Positions 25,566 to 33,156 of a stretch of DNA of 64,000 nucleotides are shown here, piece by piece. Below the pieces are notes generated by a model, which was given only the letters and a program-made list of their open reading frames with translations, did no database searches and was not told the DNA's origin. The stretch is from CAVQCJ01 sp963771835. Lineage in GTDB: Bacteria; Actinomycetota; Actinomycetes; Prado026. The stretch covers positions 1,125,719-1,189,718 of the forward strand of contig CAVYVA010000002.1 in the NCBI GenBank assembly GCA_963771835.1, written 5' to 3'. The translations under genes and the position numbers were made by a program. How positions within the stretch are numbered: position 1 is the first letter of the stretch; the number at the start of each line of letters is the position of its first letter.

Positions 25566-26198
25566 GTGCAACGGATGCGATCGGGCTCGATCATCGCGCT
25601 CGCCGTAGCGATCGCCGTGCTGACTGCCTGTACGAGCGGCACCTCACATCACGCAGATAGCGGGACCTCCACGCCGTCCGCGTACGCCCAGAGCCCGACG
25701 CGCTCGAACAATCCCACGACGTCGCTTCCGTCCACTGCTGAGTCCGCGCTGAAGTGCGCCGATTACATCGGTCGCGACGCACCGACTGCTCCCCTGCAGG
25801 TTGTCCTCGGGGTAGTCGCTCTGCCGACGAGCCCGGGTTATCCAGCGCTGCAGACAGCCCTCACCGGCGACGCAGGAGCAGGGCGGCTCTTCGCCAAGAC
25901 CGGCCTCCTCGTGAAGCCGGGCACGACCTTCGAACTCGTCGTTCCCGCCGAGCTCGCCGACCGCCTCGGCATCGGATGGGGTGGCGCACCGTCCGCTCCC
26001 ACCTCCAGGCTCACCGTCGCCGAGTGCCCCGATCCGGGAGGCGCCGGCTGGCTGGCGTATGCCGGCGGTTACTGGATCGATCGTCCCGCCTGTGTTCGGT
26101 TGATCGTCAAGGCAGGGGGTAAAGAGCAACAGGTTCACATTGGGCTCGGGACAGCCTGCCCAGGACAGTTGCCACCGCAAGGACCGACTGAGACCTGA
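25566..26198 (+). CDS. Lipoprotein (about 210 aa)
   Basis: GTG at 25566 (or ATG at 25575). Signal peptide with lipobox LTAC (IALAVAIAVLTACTSG), then a Ser/Thr/Pro linker and a compact domain (LQVVLGVVALPTSPGYPALQ, FELVVPAELADRLGIGWG, and several Cys). It should be anchored outside the membrane. The domain resembles secreted hypothetical proteins of actinobacteria without known role. Convergent with the phosphotransferase gene; an inverted repeat lies between them. Confidence 0.65.
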   Translation: MQRMRSGSIIALAVAIAVLTACTSGTSHHADSGTSTPSAYAQSPTRSNNPTTSLPSTAESALKCADYIGRDAPTAPLQVVLGVVALPTSPGYPALQTALTGDAGAGRLFAKTGLLVKPGTTFELVVPAELADRLGIGWGGAPSAPTSRLTVAECPDPGGAGWLAYAGGYWIDRPACVRLIVKAGGKEQQVHIGLGTACPGQLPPQGPTET

Positions 26199-26220
26199 CC
26201 CCTGAGGTACGAAGAGAAGA

Positions 26221-26270
26221 CCGCACCGAAGGCCGGATCGGCTCAGCCCACTAACGGCAATTCGGTGCGG
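26221..26270. terminator. Inverted repeat between convergent genes
   Basis: CCGCACCGAA (26221-26230) and TTCGGTGCGG (26261-26270) are perfect 10-bp complements with a 30-base loop that contains GGCCGGATCGGCTCAGCC, itself partly self-pairing. Located where the lipoprotein and phosphotransferase genes end against each other, overlapping the last codons of the latter; reads as a bidirectional terminator. Confidence 0.45.
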
Positions 26271-27186
26271 TTGAACCGTCGGACCTGACAGATCCGCTCG
26301 ATTCGGTGGCCGCGGCCTGTGGGATCCCGGCTCGAGGCCAGACGGCGTCGAGCGTCGGCCATGGTGGTCCCTTGCGCACGACGCTCAGGAGCTCTCGAGC
26401 TGCGCGCTGCCCGTTCGGAAACTGGTCCTCAACGTCCCAGCGCCACGCTGCGACCATGGCGAGAACGAGGCCCCGGCACTCGCCGAGCAGTTCCCGATCA
26501 AGGTCTGGGTAGCGCGCGCAGACCTCCGCGGGCACATGGGCCAGATCGAACTCGACAGGCCCTCGGCAGCATGTCTCGAGGTCGATGAACAGCGGCCCCC
26601 TGTCGGTACTGAGCAGGTTGCCCGGGTGCGGCTCGCCGTGCAGCAGCTGCTCGGCGCGGCCGTGCTCGCCGATCAGCCGGCTGCGCTCTTGTAAGTTGCC
26701 AGCGAGGAGATCTCGCTCCGCGTCAGGGAGTGTCGGTGTACGGTCGCCGCTCGCAACGAGTTCCTGGGCCTCCGCGACTCGGTCCGTGAAGTGGGGCACG
26801 GTGACATCGAACGTCCGCATGCCTTCGTGGAGCCGTGCCAGCGCAGTCGCGTAGTCGGCCGGCGAGATTTCCTGAGTGGTCATCTGCTCGTAGTAGGTCC
26901 ACAGCGTGACCGTGAAGCCGTCACGCTCGTAGACGCGCGCCTCCACTCGGGGGTCGAGACCAGCGATGGGACTTCCGGCTCCGGCCAGCCGTTGCGCAAG
27001 CTCGACCTCCAACCGCGCGGCCTGATGCGCGACGAGTGCTACTCGCGCGACAACGTCGCATGGCAGCAGGCGCACAGCCAGCCTGTTCGAGTCGTGAAGA
27101 ACGCTCGCAGAATCTGCTTCCAGGCCAGCCGCCGAGGCGATCGCCATCGCCGTGGCCACCCCGCGGCGAGCGTCGAATGCCTTCAC
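26251..27186 (-). CDS. Phosphotransferase (APH fold) family protein
   Basis: About 311 aa. Kinase-like lower lobe with QLLHGEPHPGNLL (Brenner motif with Glu where most members have the catalytic Asp) and LFIDLETCCRGPVEFDLAH (metal-binding Asp). N-terminal lobe includes LAVRLLPCDVVARVALVAHQ with an Arg in place of the usual Lys. Variants with HGEPHPGN are known in actinobacterial uncharacterised phosphotransferases, so resistance activity should not be assumed. ATG at 27186. Convergent with the lipoprotein gene. Confidence 0.7.
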   Translation of the reverse strand: MKAFDARRGVATAMAIASAAGLEADSASVLHDSNRLAVRLLPCDVVARVALVAHQAARLEVELAQRLAGAGSPIAGLDPRVEARVYERDGFTVTLWTYYEQMTTQEISPADYATALARLHEGMRTFDVTVPHFTDRVAEAQELVASGDRTPTLPDAERDLLAGNLQERSRLIGEHGRAEQLLHGEPHPGNLLSTDRGPLFIDLETCCRGPVEFDLAHVPAEVCARYPDLDRELLGECRGLVLAMVAAWRWDVEDQFPNGQRAARELLSVVRKGPPWPTLDAVWPRAGIPQAAATESSGSVRSDGSTAPNCR

Positions 27187-27643
27187 TGTCGCCGGCGTTC
27201 CGATCGGTCCACGCAGGCAGGCTATCCATGGCCGTCACCAATACGGGCTCCGCAATGCCAGGTTCGACCGCGCCGCACATAGTCGATCATTGGTGGATGG
27301 TGTCGTGGAGACTTCCGCAGAGCAGCACGAGGTTGGCCAGACAAGTCCGCGCATACATCGGGCAGAGGGGCCGATCGATCGCAGCCCGTTCGCACTGGAG
27401 CCCTAAGCGAGCGCGGAGCTCGTTCCGCACGCCCATTGGGCTCAAGCTCGGGCCTTCGACCGGTCTGGACGACGCAATCGGCCGGCTCCTCGTCCTCGAT
27501 GGTCTCGACGCCGGGATCTCCGATCCTGGGTTGGCCCGGTCCGTCAGCGGCACCGGCGAAGGTCGCGTTCCAGACTCGCCGAGCGGCCCGGGCTGCGGCG
27601 TCAGGGTCCTGGTCAGCCAGCGGAGTCCTGGGTCAGCCCGATC
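27187..27643. other. Region without an intact gene; contains HNH-nuclease tail remnant
   Basis: About 457 bases. Apart from the 27287-27345 minus-strand nuclease fragment described separately and the left ACGAGGTT copy, frames here show no recognisable protein and no ribosome sites. The stretch includes the putative left end of an inserted segment. Confidence 0.5.
27287..27345 (-). pseudogene. C-terminal fragment of a 13E12-family HNH nuclease
   Basis: Minus-strand codons ending at 27287 read CLANLVLLCGSLHDTIHQ followed by a stop. This matches the end of the HNH domain in DUF222/13E12 proteins (L-x-N-L-V-L-L-C-x2-H-H-x3-H). Nothing intact lies upstream of it on the minus strand. It is in the right order and orientation to be the missing tail of the HNH body at 28516-29026. 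Confidence 0.6.
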
Positions 27644-27748
27644 ATGGGCTGGTGGCTCATGACGGCGATCGTCGTCGTCCCACTGGCCTGGCCCGTCTGG
27701 GCTCTGGCCCGGCACAGCCGCGGCGAAAAGCTCTCCCTGCGGGCCTAG
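27644..27748 (+). CDS. Possible small membrane protein (34 aa)
   Basis: ATG at 27644 encodes MGWWLMTAIVVVPLAWPVWA followed by a short basic tail (LARHSRGEKLSLRA). One hydrophobic helix with tryptophans and a positive C-terminus looks like a genuine single-pass mini-protein, and the stop is 9 bases before the DUF5995 start. The ribosome site is weak, so the call is tentative. Confidence 0.4.
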   Translation: MGWWLMTAIVVVPLAWPVWALARHSRGEKLSLRA

Positions 27749-27757
27749 GGTGGTGAC

Positions 27758-28435
27758 GTGCCGACCATCGAGGACATCGTCGCTCGGTTGGACGCCATCA
27801 GCGGGCAGTTGCGGGCCGACGACGGGGTCGCCGCCTTCGACCGCGTGTACCTCGAGGTGACGAGGTCGGTACGCGACCACATGTCGGCCGGTTTCTTCGA
27901 CGACCCCGCGTTCATGACGGACCTCGATGTCCGGTTCGCCGGCCTGTTCCTTGCGGCCGTCGACGCGGACGCGGCTGGTACGCAGGTATCCCGCCCCTGG
28001 GCGCCGTTGTTCGAGGCCCGCAGCCGCGGAGGCATCGAGCCGGCACAGTTCGTGATCGCGGGGATGAATGCGCACATCAACAACGACCTCGCGCTCGCGC
28101 TGGTCGCCACCTGCGTCGCGCGGGCGCGAACACCTCAGGACGTGCTCGCGGACTACGAGCGCGTGAACGAGCTGCTGGCCGCGCTTGTCCGCCCGGTCCG
28201 CCAGTCGCTGCTCGACCCGGTGGTCGTCGACGCCGGTCGACCGATGTGGCCGCTGGCCGACCTGATCTCGAGCTGGTCGATCGACAAGGCACGGGACGCG
28301 GCCTGGCTGCACGCCCAGACGCTGTTCGAAGTGCGCGACCTGGACTGGCTGACCCGCGCGTATGAGGAGACCTTGGGCAGCACGGTGGGTCTGCTGACCT
28401 GCCAGCTCCTCCTCGCGCTGCCCGACCCGCCCTGA
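27758..28435 (+). CDS. DUF5995 family protein
   Basis: About 225 aa, GTG start at 27758 after AGGGTGGTGAC. Alpha-helical protein matching the DUF5995 pattern: a helix with DGVAAFDRVYLEVT, the IEPAQFVIAGMNAHINNDLALAL core with conserved N-A-H-I-N-x-D-L, and a late WSIDKARDAAWLHAQTL helix. The His and Asp in AHINNDL may bind metal. Function unknown. Its position between two halves of a nuclease gene suggests it arrived as an insertion. Confidence 0.7.
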   Translation: MPTIEDIVARLDAISGQLRADDGVAAFDRVYLEVTRSVRDHMSAGFFDDPAFMTDLDVRFAGLFLAAVDADAAGTQVSRPWAPLFEARSRGGIEPAQFVIAGMNAHINNDLALALVATCVARARTPQDVLADYERVNELLAALVRPVRQSLLDPVVVDAGRPMWPLADLISSWSIDKARDAAWLHAQTLFEVRDLDWLTRAYEETLGSTVGLLTCQLLLALPDPP

Positions 28436-28515
28436 TCGACGTCGGTTCGGCCGGGAGCCGCAGTGGCACTGGCCGAGGCCACCGGCCCGGTTGCGAGCTC
28501 GGGGGTCTTACCGGA

Positions 28516-29026
28516 TCAGCGGTCGTACGAACGATGGACGAGGTTAGACAGTTTGGCGTGGCCGCCTTGGGACCAGTGCCGGATGTGGTGGGCGTCGGTC
28601 CAGGAGCGGGGGCCGGTCACAGCCGGGGAACGCGCAGCCTTGGTCGCGGTGGATCACGGCGGTCCAGATCCCGGCCGGCACCGTCCGCGAGCGCCGGCCG
28701 ATGTCCAGCACCTGCGAGCGGGAGCCAAGCACGATCAGGATGATCGCCGCGTCACAGGCCATCCGACGCACCACCGCGGCCTCGATCACCGTGCCGTCCT
28801 GGCCCCGGCCGGGTAGCCCGGCCGCCAGCTCGGCCCCGGTCGGCGAGGGTGTCGTGGCGGCGCCGCCGGGCGGTGCGCTCGTCTGGGCCGGCCGCGGTAC
28901 CGGGGCGCGGCGCCGAGCCGGCGGGGGCTGATCGGCATGACCATGATCTTGCCGCACCGAACCGATGGCGAACCGCCGAAAGTCCTTTATCCACAGCAAC
29001 TTTTCGGACTTGGTGCCCCGAGCCAC
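28516..29026 (-). pseudogene. 13E12/DUF222-type HNH endonuclease, broken
   Basis: Minus-strand frame with RMACDAAIILIVLGSRSQVL and GCAFPGCDRPP, the hallmark end of the DUF222 linker and start of the HNH domain. One extra base near 28604 breaks the frame; removing it gives SWTDAHHIRHWSQGGHAKLSNLV with the zinc/catalytic HH. The frame then runs into HRSYDR and a stop at 28516 in place of the LLCxxHHxxxH tail. The N-terminal DUF222 domain is also absent. The missing tail appears at 27287-27345. Confidence 0.65.
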
Positions 29027-29124
29027 AGACCCTTGAGTCAGTCCTTCGCCAGCGGGTCGTCAACCACCACCGCGGCGTGGGAACCTGGACGCATGCAGGT
29101 GAACCACACGCGAAAGGGCCGGTC

Positions 29125-29893
29125 GTGACCGCGGTGCGGCTGGCGTACTCCGCCGACGGTCCCGCCGATGCACCCGTCGTCGTCATGGGTGGCTCGCTCG
29201 GCAGCACCCGGTCCATGTGGCAGCCGCAGGTCGACGCGCTCGCGCGGACTTTCCGCGTCGTCCGCTACGACGCGCGGGGGCACGGCGAGTCCCCGGTGCC
29301 ACCCGGGCCGTACGAGATCGCCGACCTCGTCGACGACCTGGTCGGCGCTGCTCGACGACCTCGGGGTGGAGCGGGCGCACCTCGTCGGACTGTCGTTCGG
29401 CGGGATGACGGCCCTGCTCGCCGCGGCCACGCATCCCGACCGCGTCGACCGGGTCGCGGTGATGGGCACGTCCGCGCAGCTCGGGCCGCCGTCGGCCTGG
29501 GCCGAGCGGGCAGCAGCCGTGCGGGCCGGCGGGACCGACAGCATCGCCGCGACCGTGGCCGAACGATGGTTCACGCCGGCACACCGGGCCGCCGACCCCG
29601 CAGTGCTGGAGTGGGCGCGCGCGATGATCGCCTCGACTCCCGACGAGGGGTACATCGCCTGTTGCGGCGCGGTCGAGCGGATGGATCTGCGCGACGACCT
29701 CCATCGGATCGCCGCGCCACTGCTGGCCATCGCCGGCCGCGACGACCCGGCCACCCCGCTCCCGCACCTGGAGCTCATCGCGGCCACAGTCCCGGATGCC
29801 CGGCTGGTGGTGGTCGAGGACGCGGCCCATCTGGCCAATGTCGACCAGCCGGACATCGTCAACGCGCTGCTGACCGAGCACCTGTCCGACTGA
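29125..29893 (+). CDS. Alpha/beta hydrolase, 3-oxoadipate enol-lactonase-like (frameshifted)
   Basis: About 255 aa after correction. GTG at 29125 behind GAAAGGGCCGGTC. First part: VVVMGGSLGSTRSMWQPQVD and FRVVRYDARGHGESP; second part: HLVGLSFGGMTAL (nucleophile Ser), AIAGRDDPATPL (Asp) and EDAAHLANVDQP (His). The break is one extra G near 29343; without it the join reads DDLVALLDDLGV. The order of motifs and the cap region resemble PcaD enol-lactonases of the beta-ketoadipate pathway, but no other pathway genes are nearby, so the substrate is open. Confidence 0.7.
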
Positions 29894-29979
29894 GGGACCG
29901 CAACGGCCCGGGTGTCGACCTAGCGGTGCGCCGTTCGTCGTGGTGGCAAGGACCGAACCACGACCAGGAGGCGCTCGAC

Positions 29980-30684
29980 ATGTCCACTCGACCCAGCCAG
30001 ACCACGACGTACCCCGACGACGCCGGCGCGACGCCGTACCTGCTGACCGTGCGCGGAAAGCCCGTCAGCACGTCGGCGGACGCCGCGCGCGAGACGCACA
30101 ACGCGACGGCCGGTGCGCCGCAGAGCGTCGCCGGGGCGCGTTCGCTCGGCGACCTGAGCCACAACGTCTACGTCGGCCTCGGCGACAACGCCGGGGAGAT
30201 CCTCTTCATCGACGTCTGGAACAGCCTGTCCGGGCTCGGCCGGTTCTTCGGCGACCCGCAGGTCCAGGAGGCGGCCGGGCACCTGTTCGCCGAGCGGCGG
30301 CCGGACGTCTGGGCGCCGACCGAGGGCTACGGCACGTTCCACCTGCAGGTGCCGTCGGGCTCGGCGGTCCAGGCCGTGGGCATCCTGCGCTCCCCGCTGA
30401 CCGCGCCGGACAAGGCGGCGTCAGCCTTCAGCGCCTACTCGGCGGCGACCGTGAACGTGGCACGGACCCATGGGCTCGCCTCGCACAGCACCTGGCTGCG
30501 GGTCCCGGACCCCGGGTCGGACGGAGCTCCCGAGATCCTCGGCGTGGACACCTGGACCGACGTGGCCCGGATGAACGCCTTCTACGACCTGGGCCTGGGG
30601 TACGAGCACCTCGGCCCGGTCCTGTCGGACGCCGCCCAGACGTCGATCTGGCAGTCCGCCCCCGGCGCCTGGGTCGAGTGGTAG
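29980..30684 (+). CDS. Hypothetical protein, possible duplicated ferredoxin-like barrel (234 aa)
   Basis: ATG at 29980 after CCAGGAGGCGCTCGAC. The product appears to contain two related halves: FIDVWNSLSGLGRFFGDPQVQEAAGHLF in the first and GVDTWTDVARMNAFYDLGLGYEHLGPVL in the second, each a strand-(D-x-W)-helix unit of the kind found in dimeric alpha-beta barrel (antibiotic-monooxygenase/EthD-like) proteins. No signal peptide or metal motif. Function unknown. Downstream of the hydrolase by 86 bp. Confidence 0.55.
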   Translation: MSTRPSQTTTYPDDAGATPYLLTVRGKPVSTSADAARETHNATAGAPQSVAGARSLGDLSHNVYVGLGDNAGEILFIDVWNSLSGLGRFFGDPQVQEAAGHLFAERRPDVWAPTEGYGTFHLQVPSGSAVQAVGILRSPLTAPDKAASAFSAYSAATVNVARTHGLASHSTWLRVPDPGSDGAPEILGVDTWTDVARMNAFYDLGLGYEHLGPVLSDAAQTSIWQSAPGAWVEW

Positions 30685-30760
30685 CCCCGGGCGGGCACGG
30701 ACCGCGGCGGCGGCTGTCTCGGCCCCCGCTATCAAGGACTTGAGCCGAACGTCCGATTGG

Positions 30761-31177
30761 GTGTGTGTGCCTGGGGACGTGGGGGTCGAGACACGGGTGC
30801 TGCGGCCAGCCGCAGTGCTCGATCACCGCGCGGCCGCCCGGCTGCTGGCCGAGCTCGAGCGCATGGACGTCTCGCTGGGCGGGCTGTGGGCCGCCAGCGC
30901 GTCCCTGTGGCAGCGCTACGACCAGCCCTGGAACGGACCCGGCGGCGCCCGGGGGACGTCCTTGCTGGTCGGCTCGATCGGGGTCATGTACGACGCCCCC
31001 GCCCGACAGCAGATCACCCTCTACCGGGTCACCCTCACCGAGGCCGGCCAGGCGCTCGGGTTCACCGTGGACAGGATCTGCGACGACGCCCTGTCCTGGG
31101 TCGGGATGACCCTGGCGCAGTGCCCCCGGGCCGAGCTGGCCACCGCACCGGCAGCCGACCCGTTCCGGCGGCGCTGA
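30761..31177 (+). CDS. Hypothetical protein (about 138 aa)
   Basis: Soluble alpha-beta protein with LLAELERMDVSLGGLWAAS, a GTSLLVGSIGVMYDAP strand pair and a C-terminal VDRICDDALSWVGMTLAQCP helix. The start is uncertain: GTG codons at 30761, 30767 and 30779 and a TTG at 30740 are all in frame, none with a strong ribosome site. I do not recognise the family. It lies between the duplicated-barrel gene and the sigma factor gene. Confidence 0.5.
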   Translation: MCVPGDVGVETRVLRPAAVLDHRAAARLLAELERMDVSLGGLWAASASLWQRYDQPWNGPGGARGTSLLVGSIGVMYDAPARQQITLYRVTLTEAGQALGFTVDRICDDALSWVGMTLAQCPRAELATAPAADPFRRR

Positions 31178-31270
31178 CCCGCGACCCGCTGCGGTCCGGA
31201 CGCTCTCGCCGGATGGCAACTTCCCGAGCCGGTCCTGCGTGTATGAAGGTGACTGCTCGAGAGGACCGCG

Positions 31271-31774
31271 GTGACCGACCAGGAGTTCGACGCCTACGTG
31301 CTGGCCAGCGGCCCGCGTCTGAAGCGGCTGGCCTTCCTGCTGACCGGTGACCTGGACGCGGCCGAGGACCTCCTGCAGACCGCGTACGCCAAGGCGCTGC
31401 CGCGCTGGAGCCGGATCCGCGCCTACGACGAGCCGGACGCCTACATGTGGCGCGTGATGGCCAACACCCGGACGTCCGCATGGCGCCGGATGCGCGGCCG
31501 CGAGGTCCTCACCGCGGAGCCGCCCGAGCCGGCCGGCATCGACCCCGGGGTCGCGCGCGCCGACGCCGAGGACCTGCGCCGGGCCCTGCTCGAGCTGCCG
31601 GCCAAGCAGCGGGCCGCAGTCGTCCTTCGGCACTACTGCGACCTCAGCGAGGCCGAGACCGCGGCGCTGCTGGGGATCTCGGTCGGCACCGTCAAGAGCC
31701 ACACCAGTCGTGGTCTGGCACGGCTCCGGGAGATCGTCGAGCCGGCACGGCCGGTCGGAGAGGACCGCAGGTGA
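31271..31774 (+). CDS. SigE-family ECF RNA polymerase sigma factor
   Basis: About 167 aa. Region 2 (FDAYVLASGPRLKRLAFLLTGDLDAAEDLLQ) with the SigE-type F-x-x-Y/F-V start, then region 4 (LLELPAKQRAAVVLRHYCDLSEAETAALLGISVGTVKS) with its helix-turn-helix. Such actinobacterial SigE-family factors control envelope or stress genes and are typically followed by a membrane partner. GTG at 31271 after GAGAGGACCGCG. The next gene starts inside its stop codon (GTGA), so the two are coupled. Confidence 0.85.
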   Translation: MTDQEFDAYVLASGPRLKRLAFLLTGDLDAAEDLLQTAYAKALPRWSRIRAYDEPDAYMWRVMANTRTSAWRRMRGREVLTAEPPEPAGIDPGVARADAEDLRRALLELPAKQRAAVVLRHYCDLSEAETAALLGISVGTVKSHTSRGLARLREIVEPARPVGEDRR

Positions 31775-32449
31775 TCACCGACGACGAGCTGCACGAGGCG
31801 CTCTCCCACCTGGCCGGGCGAGCCGACGCCGACCCGCGGCCGGACCGGCTCGACCGCGTGCACAGCAGGGCCCGCCGCACCCGCCGCACCCGCGCGGTGG
31901 CCGCGAGCCTCGCCGCGGTCGTCGTGGTCGGCGGCGCGGCAGCGGTCATCGCGCGTGCCGCCGACACCGCCGCCCCCGTCGTCCCCGGTACGCATCCGCC
32001 GGTGGTCAGCTCTGCGCCGCCGACCGGCCTCCCGACGAACCCGCCGACCACGACGCCGACCGCGGTCACGTCACCGACATCGCGTCCGACGACCACGCCG
32101 ACGAGCGCCACCCTGGTCCCGGCGGACTCGCGGACGCCGTCGGCCGGTGGCTGCCTGACCACGCCCGGGGCCGTCGTCACGGTCCACGCGAACCCGGACG
32201 TGCCGACCCCGCGCTGCGTCCTGGTGCGGCCCGACCAGCGCCTGCGGGTGGTCAACAGCTCGGCGCTGAACGGCAGCCCGCCCAAGACCGTCACGGTCGG
32301 CTGGGCCGACTACCCGCCGCGGGTGCTCAAGCGCCGGCCAGTCCACGACGTACGACAAGCCGTTCGGCGAGTACCTCGCGGTCGGTGTGCACGACCTGCG
32401 GCTGCCCCCGCTGTACGCCGGCAGCTTCGGAGAAGTCTGGCTCCAGTAG
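31771..32449 (+). CDS. Single-pass membrane protein coupled to the sigma factor (frameshifted)
   Basis: Cytosolic N-terminus (DDELHEALSHLAGRADADPRP), TM helix AVAASLAAVVVVGGAAAVIA, Thr/Pro-rich wall-spanning linker and a C-terminal extracytoplasmic domain (GAVVTVHANPDVPTPRCVLV). One extra base near 32331 must be removed to reach GEYLAVGVHDLRLPPLYAGSF and the stop at 32447. Topology and coupling fit an anti-sigma or sensor partner of the sigma factor, but no zinc-binding H-x3-C-x2-C motif is present, so its regulatory action is inferred. The C-terminal domain may be a cupredoxin-like sandwich. Confidence 0.6.
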
Positions 32450-32459
32450 GTCAGCCACG

Positions 32460-32939
32460 TCAGTGCAGCGACAGCTTCAGCCCGATCATCACCAGCCCGA
32501 ACCCGAGCGAGATCGCCACGGTGATCACCAGCCGGTACCCGCGCACGCCGCTGCGCCAGCCCGCGGTGGCCCCGTGGATGCCGAGCAGGACCGTGGTCGC
32601 GATCAGGGCGATGAGGACCGCGGTGGCGACGTCGGCCCCGAACAGCGAGGCCACGAGCAGGGTCAGCAGCGGCAGGTAGGAGGCGCTCACCATCGGCCAC
32701 CCCTGCCGGGCCACCCCGACCAGCTCGCCCGGCCGCAGGGGGCGCTTGCGGACGACCCGCGTCGCGAGCGCGTGCGAGTAGCTCTCCGCCGCCCAGTACA
32801 CCAACACCGTGACCAGCACGGCCGCGGCCACGCTGGCCAGCGAATCGAACGCGGCCGCGGTCGCCAGGGTGGCCCCGGCGACCACCAGCCCGTAGATCCC
32901 GGAGGCGATGCCGCGCGTGCTGACGTCCTGCTTCTCCAC
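32460..32939 (-). CDS. Multi-pass membrane protein (about 160 aa)
   Basis: Four hydrophobic segments: GIYGLVVAGATLATAAAF, VAAAVLVTVLVYWAAESY, SYLPLLTLLVASLFGADVATAVLIALIATTVLLG and LVITVAISLGFGLVMIGL. The Y-W-A-A-E-S-Y-S-H-A sequence after TM2 is a conserved-looking polar patch. No known transporter motif. Start chosen at GTG 32939 (VEKQDVSTRG); a GTG at 33056 is in frame. Convergent with the sigma-factor partner gene, 10 bp apart. Confidence 0.55.
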   Translation of the reverse strand: MEKQDVSTRGIASGIYGLVVAGATLATAAAFDSLASVAAAVLVTVLVYWAAESYSHALATRVVRKRPLRPGELVGVARQGWPMVSASYLPLLTLLVASLFGADVATAVLIALIATTVLLGIHGATAGWRSGVRGYRLVITVAISLGFGLVMIGLKLSLH

Positions 32940-33156
32940 CGCGTCCACCACCCTCCGGCCGGTCGGGACATTCTGGCCGACGCCGGGCCGGCCGCCACCG
33001 GTTGTCCACACCGGAAGGTGAACAAAGGCTGACGTGTCGTCCCGGCCCGTGGCCACTGTCGGAGCCCGCGGTTAGCCTCGCCGGGAGGCCGCGCCCCGGG
33101 GGCATCCGAGGGTGTGGCCGACGTTCGGGGGGAGACCTACCGAGGAGGCCGGCGCC

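Larger units (their letters stand above)
27327..28545. mobile_element. Putative 1.2-kb insertion in an HNH gene, flanked by 8-bp direct repeat
   Basis: ACGAGGTT occurs at 27327-27334 and 28538-28545. Deleting one copy plus the DNA between them joins the HNH body to its tail in frame: minus-strand codons then read KLSNLVLLCGSLHDTIHQ and a stop, a canonical ending. The enclosed DNA holds a DUF5995 gene and a small membrane ORF, no transposase, and I found no terminal inverted repeats. The alternative is two independent nuclease remnants sharing codons for Asn-Leu-Val. Confidence 0.4.

Noticed and set aside
27436..27756. 106-codon plus-strand frame before the DUF5995 gene
   Set aside because: No ribosome site, low-complexity product; a 34-aa membrane ORF in another frame fits better.
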